64,000 bases of DNA from Solwaraspora sp. WMMD792 (GCF_029626105.1 NZ_JARUBH010000009.1:2604001-2668000); one strand, 5' to 3'. Numbered from the stretch's first letter, positions 36,002-45,580 are shown. Numbers and translations: made by a program. The notes: generated by a model from the sequence alone, not told the origin.

Positions 36002-39000
36002 CTAGAAGTCGAACTCGATCTCACGGCCGGCGGCGACCCGTTGCTCTTCCTCGACCTGCCCGCGGTACTCGTGCAGTGGGCGCCCAGGAGTGTCGACGAC
36101 CTCCGACAGCAGCGCCACGAACCGCCGCCAGAGCAGGGCGACGGAGCCCTCGTCGTACAGCTCGGGGTCGTACTCGACCGTCGCCTCGACGCGCCCGTGA
36201 CGGGACACCAGGTTGAAGGTGAGGTCGAACTTGGCGACGCATTCGACGCGGTCGCGCAGCGCGATCTCCACGCCGGTCTCCCGGAGCACCCGCTCCTCCA
36301 GATCGCCCCAGTCGTGTAGCACCAGGAGGACGTCGAACAGGAATCCGTGTCCCGGCTCCTGGCGTGGGACCACGTCCGCGAGCTGCTCCAGCGGGTACAG
36401 CTGGTGTGTGTGGGATTCCAGGAACTCCCGTCTGGCGATCGCCAGCAGCTCACGAAAGCTCGTGTCGGGCGAAAACGTCGTCCTGAGGGCCAGAGTGTTG
36501 GCGAGGAAACCGACCTGTGGCCGCAGGTGCCGGGAGAACTCCCGCCCGGTGGTCAACGTACCGAGGCAGAGGTCGGTCTGCCCGGTCCGGTTGTAGAGGG
36601 TCAGCACCAGGACGGAGTGCAGAAGGGTGAACAGTGTGACGGCCTCGGTACGGCACAGCTCCCGCGCGTGGCCGGTCAGCGCCTCGTCGACGGCGCCGTG
36701 GAAAACCGACCCGGTGAACGACTTCACCGGCCTGCGGCGCCGGTCCGTCCGCAGGTTGAGCACGGGTACGCCGTCCTTCAACTTGTCCGTCCAGTATGCC
36801 CGGCCCGGGTCGAGAAGGCCGCGGTCGCCGAGGTCCCGCAACCAGAGGGCGTAGTCGCCGTACTGGATCGCGGGTTTGGGCAACGATTCGCGCCGCGTCG
36901 TGTACGCCCTGAGCACCTCCTCGGTGAAGATGGCGATGGAGACCGCATCGCAGACGATGTGGTGCATGGAGAGCATCAGCACGTCCTGCGGACTCGTGCC
37001 GGTCACGTACGTCACCTGGAACAGCGGGCCGCCGGCCAGGTCGAAACCGCGGTGCAGCTCCCGCCTCTCCAGCTCGGCCAGCACCTGCTCCTGGTCGGCG
37101 GACGAGTCGAGGTGCTCGATCAGGATCTCGGTCGAGATCGCGGGGACGACGCGCTGCACGACCTCGTCGCCTCGCACGACGAACCGGGTACGCAGGATCT
37201 CGTGCCGGGCCACCACAGCGTCGACAGCGCGCTCGAGCCGGTCGGGTCGCAGGCCACCGACCACATGGATCGACGCCAGGACGTTGTAGGAGGTGCGCTG
37301 GCTCTGCACCCAGATTCTCATCTGACTCGACGTCAGGGGGTACTCGGCGCGTGACGGGCTCCGCGACAGCTCGGGCCACGCCGGGGCCGGGGCCGCCGCC
37401 AGCCGCGCGGCGATGGCAGCGACGGTCGGGTCCTCGAAGACGTCCTTGAAGGTGAGTACCAGTCCGGTGGTCCGTTCCAGCCGGTGCAGTAGCTCGATGA
37501 CGCTGATGGAGTTCCCGCCCAGCGCGAAGAACGACGATGTTGGGCCGGTGGGCGCGACACCCAGGACCCCCGCCATGCAGTCGGCCACGGTGCGTTCCCG
37601 CGCGTCCATCGGCCGCGCGGCCGCCGGGCCGGACGCTGCGGGCTCGCCCGGTTGCGGCAGCCCGCCCCGGTCGACCTTGTTGTTGGGCGTGAGGGGGAAG
37701 GCACCCAGCACCAGGATGGTGGACGGGACCAGGTAGCCAGGCAGGTTCCGGACCAGCAGGCCGCGCAGTTCCTCGGGGTCGAGGGCGGCACGCCGCCGCT
37801 CGTCTGGGACCTCGACGTATGCCGCGAGGGACTCTCCGCCGTCGCCCCGCTGGTGCTTGAGCACCAGCGCCCGAGCGACCGCAGGGTGTCCCATCAGTAC
37901 TGTCTCGATCTCGGCGGGCTCCACCCGGTAGCCGTTCACCTTGAGCTGGCGGTCCACGCGGCCGACCAGTTCGATCTCCCCGCTGGGCAGGAACCTGCCC
38001 GAGTCACCGGTGTGGTAACCGGTCTCGCGGAACCTGTCTGCGGACAGGCTTGGCAGGCCGACGTAGCCCTTCGCGACGTGCGGTGAGCCGACCACGATCT
38101 CGCCCACCTCGTACACCTCCGGACTGCCCCCGTGCGCGACGCGCAGGGCCAGTGACGTGCCGTCGCAGGGAACGCCCAGCGTGACGGTACGCGTGACGTT
38201 CCCGTGCACGAAGCGCCGAAGCGAGTTGAGGGTACTTTCCGCCTGGCCGTAGAGGTTGTAGAGCTCGACGTCAGGGAACAGCTCGAAGTGCCGTATCCCG
38301 TCGGCGGGCAGCACCGGCTCGCCACCCAGTACGACGGCGCGCAGGCGGCCGCTGTCCGAGCCACGTCGGGTGGCCGTGAGCTTGCGGTACAGCGAAGGGG
38401 TCGCGTGCAGGACGGTGACCGACTGGTCGACCACCCATTGCCAGAGGTCGCGGTGCGCGTCGTTGTCGTGCAAGGCGAGAACCTGCAACTGGGCACCGGT
38501 GACCATCGCGGTGTAGACATCCAGCACCGCCGCGTCGAAGCCGAGCGACGACACCAGGCTGAGCGAGTCCTGCTCGGTGATCGACAGCCGTCGCCGGTAC
38601 TGTTCGACGAAGTACCGGACGTTGTCCGCCTCCTGGATCACACCTTTGGGGGTGCCGGAGGTACCGGAGGTGTAGAGCAGGTACCCGGACCGGGATTCGT
38701 CCCCCCCGTCGCAGGCCTCGTCCGGACCGTCGCCGGCGTCCTCTGGACCGTCGCCGGCGTCCTCCGGACCGATTTGGTCGATCCGCACCACCCTCGGGCG
38801 TACGCGGCCGGGCTCGTCGGTGTCGTCCGCTTCTGCCCAGGCGACGGCGCCGTTGGCCAACACCACCCGGACCCCGGCGTCCGAGACGATCCGCCGCAGC
38901 CGCGTCGCCGGGTCCCTGGGCTCCAGAACGACGTAGCGGCACCCGGCATCCAACGCGCCGACCATCGCGGAAATCGCCAGCGGGGTGTCCCCGTGACGGA

Positions 39001-42000
39001 AGTACAGCCCGACCGGACCTGCCACCGAGGTACGCCCCAGGTAGCCGCTGACGCGGCGGCTCCATCCGAGCAACTGCCCGTACGTCGTCGCGCCGCTCGG
39101 GGTCACCACCGCCACCCGCTGCGGGATCCGCTCCATGGTCTGCCTCACCATGGCGGCCAGCGGTTGTGGGACGTCCGCCGGCCCGACCTGGGGCGGCCGC
39201 CCGAGGCGGGGCGGTACCAGGAGCGGTTGCGCGTCGAGCGGCCGGTCCGGATGCCGGTCGAGACGGCGAAGACAATTCCCGAAGCCGGCCATCCACAGGC
39301 GTACCGTCTCCGGATCGAACAGCGCCGAGTCGTAGTCCCACCGCAGCGACCCGCCGCCACCGCTGTCAAGGATCGCGTAAACGTCGAGGTCGAGGCGTGC
39401 GGTCTGGCCCCGGTCGCCGAGGAACCCCTTGGCGATCTGCTCACCCGGCCCGAAGGTGAGGCCGTTGAAGTATACCGAGGTGACCGGGACCCTCCCGTCG
39501 CTGCGACCGCTGGTGAATTCGCCCGCCACCGCACGCACCGGCAGCGCCCGCAGTCCAAGCGCCTCCGACAGCCTGCTACCGACCGCCGCGATCCGCTGCA
39601 CGCCGGACTGGTCGCCGGCGAGCTGCAGGCGCAGCGTGACCGGGTTGACACAGGGCCCGAACGTGTCCTTCATGGCGGGAAAGTCGCGATCGAGAAGCGG
39701 AACACCGACCGCGATGTCCGAGCGTCGCGTGATTCTGCCGATGACCGTCGCGAACCCGGCCAGCGCCACCGCGAACGGCGTCGTGCCACACTGCCGGGCC
39801 AGCCGGGCCAGGGACCGGGACTGCTCGTCGGTCAGGTGCAGCCACTCGGTGGCGATGCGGCCCCGTGCGCCGTCGCCTGGGGGCCAGCGGTCCCGGGGCA
39901 GCCGCACCGGTACGAGGCCCGTGAGCTGCCCGCGCCAGTACGCCCCAGCGTCCCCGCCGCCGCGCGCCAGCAGGTCCCGCTGCCGACGCACGTACGTACG
40001 GTACGAGGTGTCCCGTTCCTCGTCGGTGCGCCCCGTGCCGTCCCCGCCGGCGCACGCCGACGACAATCGCTGGGCGAAGGCGTTGAGCGAGAACCCGTCG
40101 CAAATGATGTGGTGGGCGACGAAGATCAGCGTGTGGGTGCCGTCCGGCAGCCGCGCGAGTGTGGCGCGAAACAACGGGCGCTCGTCGAGGTCGAAGGGCT
40201 TGCGGACGAGTGCCTCGACGCACGCGTCCAACTCGGTCACCGCCTGCTCGGTGCTTGATCCGGAAACGTCGAGTACGTCCAGTCGGTGCTCCTCGTCGTC
40301 GCACGGGAGCAGGCCCAGGTTTCCGTCCTGCCAGACGAACTGGCAGTGCAGCAGATCCGCGCGGCCCAGCTCGAGCGCGAGCGACTTCTCGATGCGCTCC
40401 CGTGGGACCTGCGATGCGAAGTCGATCCGGATCGCGATGTTGTAGCGGCTGTCCGGTGCTCGCGACTGGTGGTCGATCCAGATCGACTCCTGGATCGAGC
40501 TGGCCGGTAGGAGACCACCGCCGGTGAGCGCGTCGGGCGCAACGGGCGGCGGATCGGTGTGCGACAGGGCGTCCAGCCGCGCGGCGAGCCCGGCGATCGT
40601 CGGATGGTCGAACAGCAGCTCGACGCCGATCAGCTGGCCCACCTCATCGGACAGCGCGGCGGCGAGCTCGGCCATACCGAGGGAATCGAAGCCGATGCTG
40701 AAGAACGTGTCGTCCCGCCCCATCCGGACTGGTCCCTTGAGATGTTCGACCGCCCGCATGATCTGCCGCTCCGTGTCGGAGGCCGCCGCAGCCGGGGTCC
40801 GTCCCTCGCCGGTTGCGCCGGTCTGCCCGCTGGACTCCGCCTTCCAATGGGCGATGCCGCCGGTCTGCCCCGCGAGGTAGGTCGACCTGCACAGCGCCCG
40901 TTGGAGCTTGCCGCTGCTGGTACGAGGCAGGTGGCGAGGGGCGAAGAGGAACACCTCCGACGCCGGGATGCCGAACTCCTCCGACAGCACGGTCCGGACC
41001 GACCGGATGACTTCGGCGTGGGCAAGTCCGCCCGTACGGTCGTACTCGCACTGGACAACCAGATCTTCGCCGTGCTCCCGGTCTACGGAGAACACCACGC
41101 AGCCGTCCCGGATGACACCCGGTGCGCCCTCGGCGATCGCCCATTCGAGGTCGTACGGGTAGTGGTTGCGGCCGCGGATGATGATCAGTTCCTTGATCCG
41201 GCCCGTCACATGCAGCTCGCCGTCGCGCAGGAAGCCAAGGTCGCCCGTGCGGTAGAACGGGCCCTCACCCGAGCGGGTGAAGGCATGCAGCGCTTCGGAC
41301 GCCCCGGGGTTGTTCCAGTAGCCGCCCGCGACGCTCGACCCGCTCAGCCACACCTCTCCCACTCGGCCGTCGGGGCACTCGGCACCGTTGCCGTCGACGA
41401 CGAGGCAGCGGAAACCACTGGGGACGCCGCACGACACGACCGGGTCGCCGGGCGACGCGGGCCCGCTGTCGTCCGCCTCGCCCCCGGACGGCTCCGGCGT
41501 GCGCGTGGTGAGCCCTTCCGCAGCGGCCACCAGCAACGTGGCCTCGGCCATGCCGTAGCAGGGCCGGAAGGCATCGGACCGGAATCCGGTCGCCGCGAAC
41601 CGGTCCGCGAACGACGACAGCGTCTGCGCCCGGACCAGCTCGGCCCCGCAGTAGGCCACCCGCCAGCGGCTCAGGTCGAGCCCCGCGACGTCGTCGTCGC
41701 TGATCCGGTCGGCGCAGTGCTGGTAGCCGAAGTTGGGTCCGCCACTTCCCGTCGCACGGTAGCGGCTGATCGCCTCCAGCCACGTCACGGGCCTGCGCAG
41801 GAACTCGAGCGGCGAGAGGAACACCGCGTGCGCGCCGACGTACACCGCGTGCAGGACGTTCCCGATGAGCCCCATGTCGTGGTAGAAGGGCAGCCAGGAC
41901 ACGACCGTCGATTCGCTGTCCTGGCCGAACGCCGCCCGGATGAGCTCCTGGTTGCGGTACAGGTTCCGGTGCGAGACGACGACACCTTTGGGCGCGCCGG

Positions 42001-42547
42001 TCGACCCGGACGTGTACTGCAGGAACGCCGGGTCTGCCGGGCGCACGGCCACGGGTTCGACGGCACCCGTCCAGCCGCCCGCTGTCCCGCCGGCCGTGAT
42101 CTCGTCGACCGTGATCTCATCGGTGACGAGGCAGGGCGCGGTCTCCGTGAACCTGTCGCCGGCCCGGCCGAGTGCCGCCCGGTCGGTCAGGACGACGGAG
42201 GCCTGCGCGTCCCGGGCGATGACGAGGAGGCGGTCCACCGAGCGGCTGTTCCTCGGCGGGTAGCACGGAACGGGCACGATCCCGGCGACGAGACACGCCC
42301 AGAACGCGCGGATGAACTCCGGCCCGTGGGGGTAGACCAGCAGTGCCCGTGCTGGCCGTGGAAGCCCATCAAGGTGGACCGCCAGGGAGCACACGGCGTC
42401 GTACAGTTGCTGGTAGTTGACGGTGTGCGCCTCGTCGAGGCCCTGCCGCAGGAACGTGTACGCCGGTTCCGCCGGTGACCCGGCTGCCCGGTGCCGCAGC
42501 ACGGCCGCGAAGTTGTGCTCGCTGTGCGGCGAGCCGCCCTCAGTCAC
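36002..42547 (-). CDS. FAAL-loaded lipopeptide synthetase, FAAL-ACP-C-A-PCP-C
   Basis: About 2181 residues. The N-terminal ~570 are a fatty acyl-AMP ligase (long acyl-ligase form with Y-T-S-G-S-T-G-A-P-K-G, W-L-P-F-Y-H-D-M-G-L-I-G and C-Y-G-M-A-E-A-T), which activates a free fatty acid and loads it onto the following ACP (Ser about 620, F-D-S-L). Then C (H-H-I-I-C-D-G near 810), A (T-S-G-T-S-G-T-P-K-G), PCP (G-G-N-S near 1680) and a second C (H-H-I-V-C-D-A near 1862). The A pocket reads D-A-L-H-V-G-L-L-N, with an unusual N-L-Y-G-Q-A-E-S core in place of YGPTE; substrate unknown. The GTG at 42547 with GGAG upstream is preferred; ATG 42568 is possible. This protein starts the chain with a lipid tail. 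Confidence 0.95.
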   Translation of the reverse strand: MTEGGSPHSEHNFAAVLRHRAAGSPAEPAYTFLRQGLDEAHTVNYQQLYDAVCSLAVHLDGLPRPARALLVYPHGPEFIRAFWACLVAGIVPVPCYPPRNSRSVDRLLVIARDAQASVVLTDRAALGRAGDRFTETAPCLVTDEITVDEITAGGTAGGWTGAVEPVAVRPADPAFLQYTSGSTGAPKGVVVSHRNLYRNQELIRAAFGQDSESTVVSWLPFYHDMGLIGNVLHAVYVGAHAVFLSPLEFLRRPVTWLEAISRYRATGSGGPNFGYQHCADRISDDDVAGLDLSRWRVAYCGAELVRAQTLSSFADRFAATGFRSDAFRPCYGMAEATLLVAAAEGLTTRTPEPSGGEADDSGPASPGDPVVSCGVPSGFRCLVVDGNGAECPDGRVGEVWLSGSSVAGGYWNNPGASEALHAFTRSGEGPFYRTGDLGFLRDGELHVTGRIKELIIIRGRNHYPYDLEWAIAEGAPGVIRDGCVVFSVDREHGEDLVVQCEYDRTGGLAHAEVIRSVRTVLSEEFGIPASEVFLFAPRHLPRTSSGKLQRALCRSTYLAGQTGGIAHWKAESSGQTGATGEGRTPAAAASDTERQIMRAVEHLKGPVRMGRDDTFFSIGFDSLGMAELAAALSDEVGQLIGVELLFDHPTIAGLAARLDALSHTDPPPVAPDALTGGGLLPASSIQESIWIDHQSRAPDSRYNIAIRIDFASQVPRERIEKSLALELGRADLLHCQFVWQDGNLGLLPCDDEEHRLDVLDVSGSSTEQAVTELDACVEALVRKPFDLDERPLFRATLARLPDGTHTLIFVAHHIICDGFSLNAFAQRLSSACAGGDGTGRTDEERDTSYRTYVRRQRDLLARGGGDAGAYWRGQLTGLVPVRLPRDRWPPGDGARGRIATEWLHLTDEQSRSLARLARQCGTTPFAVALAGFATVIGRITRRSDIAVGVPLLDRDFPAMKDTFGPCVNPVTLRLQLAGDQSGVQRIAAVGSRLSEALGLRALPVRAVAGEFTSGRSDGRVPVTSVYFNGLTFGPGEQIAKGFLGDRGQTARLDLDVYAILDSGGGGSLRWDYDSALFDPETVRLWMAGFGNCLRRLDRHPDRPLDAQPLLVPPRLGRPPQVGPADVPQPLAAMVRQTMERIPQRVAVVTPSGATTYGQLLGWSRRVSGYLGRTSVAGPVGLYFRHGDTPLAISAMVGALDAGCRYVVLEPRDPATRLRRIVSDAGVRVVLANGAVAWAEADDTDEPGRVRPRVVRIDQIGPEDAGDGPEDAGDGPDEACDGGDESRSGYLLYTSGTSGTPKGVIQEADNVRYFVEQYRRRLSITEQDSLSLVSSLGFDAAVLDVYTAMVTGAQLQVLALHDNDAHRDLWQWVVDQSVTVLHATPSLYRKLTATRRGSDSGRLRAVVLGGEPVLPADGIRHFELFPDVELYNLYGQAESTLNSLRRFVHGNVTRTVTLGVPCDGTSLALRVAHGGSPEVYEVGEIVVGSPHVAKGYVGLPSLSADRFRETGYHTGDSGRFLPSGEIELVGRVDRQLKVNGYRVEPAEIETVLMGHPAVARALVLKHQRGDGGESLAAYVEVPDERRRAALDPEELRGLLVRNLPGYLVPSTILVLGAFPLTPNNKVDRGGLPQPGEPAASGPAAARPMDARERTVADCMAGVLGVAPTGPTSSFFALGGNSISVIELLHRLERTTGLVLTFKDVFEDPTVAAIAARLAAAPAPAWPELSRSPSRAEYPLTSSQMRIWVQSQRTSYNVLASIHVVGGLRPDRLERAVDAVVARHEILRTRFVVRGDEVVQRVVPAISTEILIEHLDSSADQEQVLAELERRELHRGFDLAGGPLFQVTYVTGTSPQDVLMLSMHHIVCDAVSIAIFTEEVLRAYTTRRESLPKPAIQYGDYALWLRDLGDRGLLDPGRAYWTDKLKDGVPVLNLRTDRRRRPVKSFTGSVFHGAVDEALTGHARELCRTEAVTLFTLLHSVLVLTLYNRTGQTDLCLGTLTTGREFSRHLRPQVGFLANTLALRTTFSPDTSFRELLAIARREFLESHTHQLYPLEQLADVVPRQEPGHGFLFDVLLVLHDWGDLEERVLRETGVEIALRDRVECVAKFDLTFNLVSRHGRVEATVEYDPELYDEGSVALLWRRFVALLSEVVDTPGRPLHEYRGQVEEEQRVAAGREIEFDF
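38721..38762 (-). repeat. Two in-frame 21-bp units in the NRPS A-domain
   Basis: Two 21-nt units differing at one base encode a repeated acidic G-P-E-D-A-G-D segment upstream of the T-S-G-T-S-G motif of the A domain in the FAAL-containing synthetase. Likely an expandable surface loop. Confidence 0.7.
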
Positions 42548-44183
42548 CGACCCGCTCCAGCTTCGCATCGCCGAACACCGCTCTGATCTGCTGACGCCGC
42601 AGTTTTCTGGTGCCCGTCAACATGCCGTTCTCCACGGTGAACGGCACCGTGCTGTGCGCGAAGAGCGTCACTCTCTCGTGTTCGGCCAGCCTCGGGTTGA
42701 CCTCGGCGAGGTAGCTCCTCAGCGCTGCCGATCCGCCCCGCTCGACGGGCCAGTACGCGACGGCGGCGATCCGCTTGCCGTCGAAGGAGGTGACGCAGAT
42801 GGACTCGTCCACCTTCAGCTCGTGGAAGACGGTCTCGACGCTGGCGGGGAACACCTTCTTGCCGTTGTCGAGGACGATGACGTCGTCCTTGCGTCCGCGC
42901 AGGAACAGGAAGCCGTCCGCGTCGAGGTAGCCGATGTCTCCCGTGCAGATGTACCCCTCCTGGTCGAAGGTGACGACCGAGGGGTCGGCAAGCTCGCTCC
43001 GGTCGATCTTGACCCGGATCTCGCCGTCCGCAGCGATCTTGACGGGAACGCGCGGCCGGCCGACGCTGCCGATGCGGAAGTCCTTCTCGGAACTCATGGA
43101 GATGATCCTGGGCAGCTCGCTCTGCCCGTACCCCTCGTAGATCCGCACACCCACGCGGTAGAACGTCATGAGCGTCCGCCGGTCGATCGGGGCACTGCCC
43201 GTCACGAAGTAGTCGGCCCGGCCGCCGTAGATCTTGCGCACCTTGCCGAACAGGTAGCGGCCGAACACTCGTTTCACCCAGCTGCGGTTGGGCAGCCGGT
43301 TGATCCGAAGGCGGAGGTAGACGTCGAAGACGGCCCGCTGCCGCTTACTCATCTGCCGCAGTTTCTGTTCGATCCGCGCCGCCAGGGCCTCGTATATCAT
43401 GGGGACGCTCACCATGATGTTCGGCTTCTCGACGATCAGGTCCTGCACGCAGCGCCGGGGATCGGAGAGCACGATGTCGATCCGGCGCATCAGCGCCAGC
43501 CGCACGAAGGCCCGCTGCTGCAGGTGGGAGAAGGGCATGAAGACAAACAGTTTGTTCCCTTTGCGGCTCCAGAAGCTGGTCCGGTACCGGTAGTACTGCA
43601 GCGCCAGGTCGAGGGCGTGTTTCCAGCCGTTCGACGGCTCCTCTGCCGGGAACATCAAATCGATGCGTTTGGCCTTGCCCGACGTCCCCGACGAGTAGCC
43701 GATCGAGTAGTGGTCCAGCATCCGGTCGGCGGTGCAGGTCCACTCGACGCCGGCGAGCTCCTCGAAATCGCTTCCGACCGGGGTGGCACCGCCGGTACCG
43801 AAGAACCACACCGGTGCGTCGACCTCGGTGAGCCGGTCCGCCACCGCCCGGTCGGCGAGCACGACGTCGGCCTCGGCCTCCCGCAGCAGGGCACCGATCT
43901 CCCGGGCGGTGAGGAACTCCGGCACCGCGACCGATCGGAAGCCCGCCTTGATGCAGGCCAGATCGAGCACCATCCACTGGTACGACGTCGGCCCGACCAA
44001 CCCCACCTGGAACTCGCGCCCGCGCCCGTGCGGCCGCAGCGACGCCAGCCGGCCGACCGCCCGGTCGATGTCCTGTGCCAGCTCGGCCCACGTCCTGCTG
44101 ACCCTGCCGCCGTCGCGGTAGACCACCTGGTTGTGGTGGTTGTCCGCGAGCTTTTCCAGAGCCGCGAAGAGCTGCCGCTTCAT
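42540..44183 (-). CDS. AMP-forming acyl-CoA synthetase/ligase
   Basis: A 547-residue ANL-superfamily ligase of the long-chain acyl-CoA synthetase type. Motifs: G-Y-S-S-G-T-S-G-K-A-K (P-loop, near 170), F-M-P-F-S-H-L-Q-Q-R, the Y-G-Q-S-E-L core near 340, T-G-D-I-G-Y-L-D-A-D-G and R-K-D-D-V-I-V-L-D-N-G-K-K-V near 415, and a C-terminal T-G-T-R-K-L-R-R with the catalytic Lys. It could supply an acyl-CoA or acyl-adenylate in addition to the FAAL, or act on the PCP of the neighbouring FkbM protein, which lacks its own adenylation core. ATGA overlap with the FkbM-PCP gene supports cooperation. Substrate unknown. Confidence 0.88.
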   Translation of the reverse strand: MKRQLFAALEKLADNHHNQVVYRDGGRVSRTWAELAQDIDRAVGRLASLRPHGRGREFQVGLVGPTSYQWMVLDLACIKAGFRSVAVPEFLTAREIGALLREAEADVVLADRAVADRLTEVDAPVWFFGTGGATPVGSDFEELAGVEWTCTADRMLDHYSIGYSSGTSGKAKRIDLMFPAEEPSNGWKHALDLALQYYRYRTSFWSRKGNKLFVFMPFSHLQQRAFVRLALMRRIDIVLSDPRRCVQDLIVEKPNIMVSVPMIYEALAARIEQKLRQMSKRQRAVFDVYLRLRINRLPNRSWVKRVFGRYLFGKVRKIYGGRADYFVTGSAPIDRRTLMTFYRVGVRIYEGYGQSELPRIISMSSEKDFRIGSVGRPRVPVKIAADGEIRVKIDRSELADPSVVTFDQEGYICTGDIGYLDADGFLFLRGRKDDVIVLDNGKKVFPASVETVFHELKVDESICVTSFDGKRIAAVAYWPVERGGSAALRSYLAEVNPRLAEHERVTLFAHSTVPFTVENGMLTGTRKLRRQQIRAVFGDAKLERVGD

Positions 44184-45580
44184 CCCAGGTTCCTGCGGAT
44201 GACCGCCGCCACCTCGTCGAAGCGGCTACCCGCGAAAAGCTGGTCCGGCGGTAGCACGTTCTCGCCGAAGGCCTCGTCCACCTCCAGTACCATCCGTACC
44301 GACTTGAGTGAGGTGCCGCCGAGGTCGAAGAAGTCGTCCGAGGTCCGGACGGACTCGACCTTCAGCAGCCGGCACCAGATGGCGGCAAGCCTTTCCTCGA
44401 TCGCGGACATCACGCCCGGCTCTGTGGCGCCCTCCGACGCGATCATGGCGCCGAGCGCAGCCGTGTCGATCTCGCCGCGGGTGTCCCTCGGCAGGGCCGC
44501 CACGAACCGGAACCGTTCGACGGCGATGTCGGCGAGTTGCGGGATGCGCTCACGGATGGCCGAGGCCAACGCCCGACGCGTCGACAGCGGCCGCCGCCAG
44601 TTCGGGGCGGCGGGGTCCGGCGCCACCGGTCCCCGACGGGCGTAGAGGCCGTACATGTCGGTGCTCAGCAGATCCGGGTTGCGGTCGATCAGCACGCTGA
44701 AGCCCTTGTCCTCCAACAACCTGACGCAGGCCGCGACCCGGCCGTCGATGTCGTGGACCTCCATGACCACCTGATCGATCCGTTGCCACAGCCCATCGTC
44801 GATACCGTGCAGGACCTGCCACTCCGCTTTCTCGACGTCGATCTTCAGCAGATCGATACGGTCGACGGAATGGCCCTCGAGCGCCTGTCCCAGTGTCTGC
44901 ACGCCGCACTCGACCGGCTCGCCGACGAGCAGCTCGGCGACCATCGCGTCGAGCCCGGCGGCGGAGGCACCGTCGTGGCCCGCGAGATAGGTCTTGAGAA
45001 CCTCGCGGTCCGTCTGGTCCGCGAGGAGCCCGGACATCGCTGTGTTCTTCGGGTAGTACGTGATCACCGTCTGACCGCGCGCGTCGCCGACCGCGCCGGC
45101 GACGATGACGACATCGATGTCGTGCAGCCTGGCGTTCAGCTCGACGGCCCGACACAGCTGAGGTACGGGTTCGACCGCGAAGATCCGGGCCCCCTGGCCG
45201 ACAAGTCCGAACAAGACGGAGGCCCCACCGATGTTCGCCCCGACGTCGACCACGGTCGGATGGTCGGGCAGTGTCACCCCGTTGCGCAGGTACTCGTTGT
45301 CCCGGAACACCTCACGGAAGATGAAGTCGGCCTCCCGCCGGTTGCGGTGGAAGATCATCAGGTCGTCGTCGGGCTCGTACAGTGCGAGCTCGCCGTCGAC
45401 GCCTGCCTCCTCGCAGAGGAGCGTCGCTCGCCGGACCACCGGGGCGGCCTCGCCCGGCACGACGAAGACCGCGGCGACCCGCCGGTCACCCGTCCGGTGC
45501 CGGACGAGAACGCCTTCCTCGACGAGCCCGCCCAGGTCGTGATCGATCGTCTCGACTTCGAGTGCAGCTATGTCGGTCAT
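44180..45580 (-). CDS. Orphan A-domain C-terminal subdomain with inserted FkbM methyltransferase, fused to PCP
   Basis: A 466-residue protein. Residues ~21-43 (E-E-G-V-L-V-R-H-R-T-G-D) resemble the strand after motif A8 of an adenylation domain. Residues ~60-330 are an FkbM methyltransferase (V-D-V-G-A-N-I-G-G at 111-119, then A-V-E-P and L-K-I-D-V-E-K-A-E-W). Residues 363-372 (L-P-R-D-T-R-G-E-I-D) match the A10 motif but with Glu370 for the catalytic Lys. A PCP follows with Ser424 in G-G-T-S-L. The large N-terminal A core is absent, so the protein cannot activate an amino acid alone. I infer that the PCP is loaded in trans, by the SyrC-like transferase or the adjacent ligase, and that the bound residue is methylated. 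Confidence 0.85.
   Translation of the reverse strand: MTDIAALEVETIDHDLGGLVEEGVLVRHRTGDRRVAAVFVVPGEAAPVVRRATLLCEEAGVDGELALYEPDDDLMIFHRNRREADFIFREVFRDNEYLRNGVTLPDHPTVVDVGANIGGASVLFGLVGQGARIFAVEPVPQLCRAVELNARLHDIDVVIVAGAVGDARGQTVITYYPKNTAMSGLLADQTDREVLKTYLAGHDGASAAGLDAMVAELLVGEPVECGVQTLGQALEGHSVDRIDLLKIDVEKAEWQVLHGIDDGLWQRIDQVVMEVHDIDGRVAACVRLLEDKGFSVLIDRNPDLLSTDMYGLYARRGPVAPDPAAPNWRRPLSTRRALASAIRERIPQLADIAVERFRFVAALPRDTRGEIDTAALGAMIASEGATEPGVMSAIEERLAAIWCRLLKVESVRTSDDFFDLGGTSLKSVRMVLEVDEAFGENVLPPDQLFAGSRFDEVAAVIRRNLG

Noticed and set aside
42417-44645. 742-codon plus-strand frame opposite the AMP ligase
   Set aside because: No family resemblance, and the minus strand has complete ANL motifs in the same stretch.
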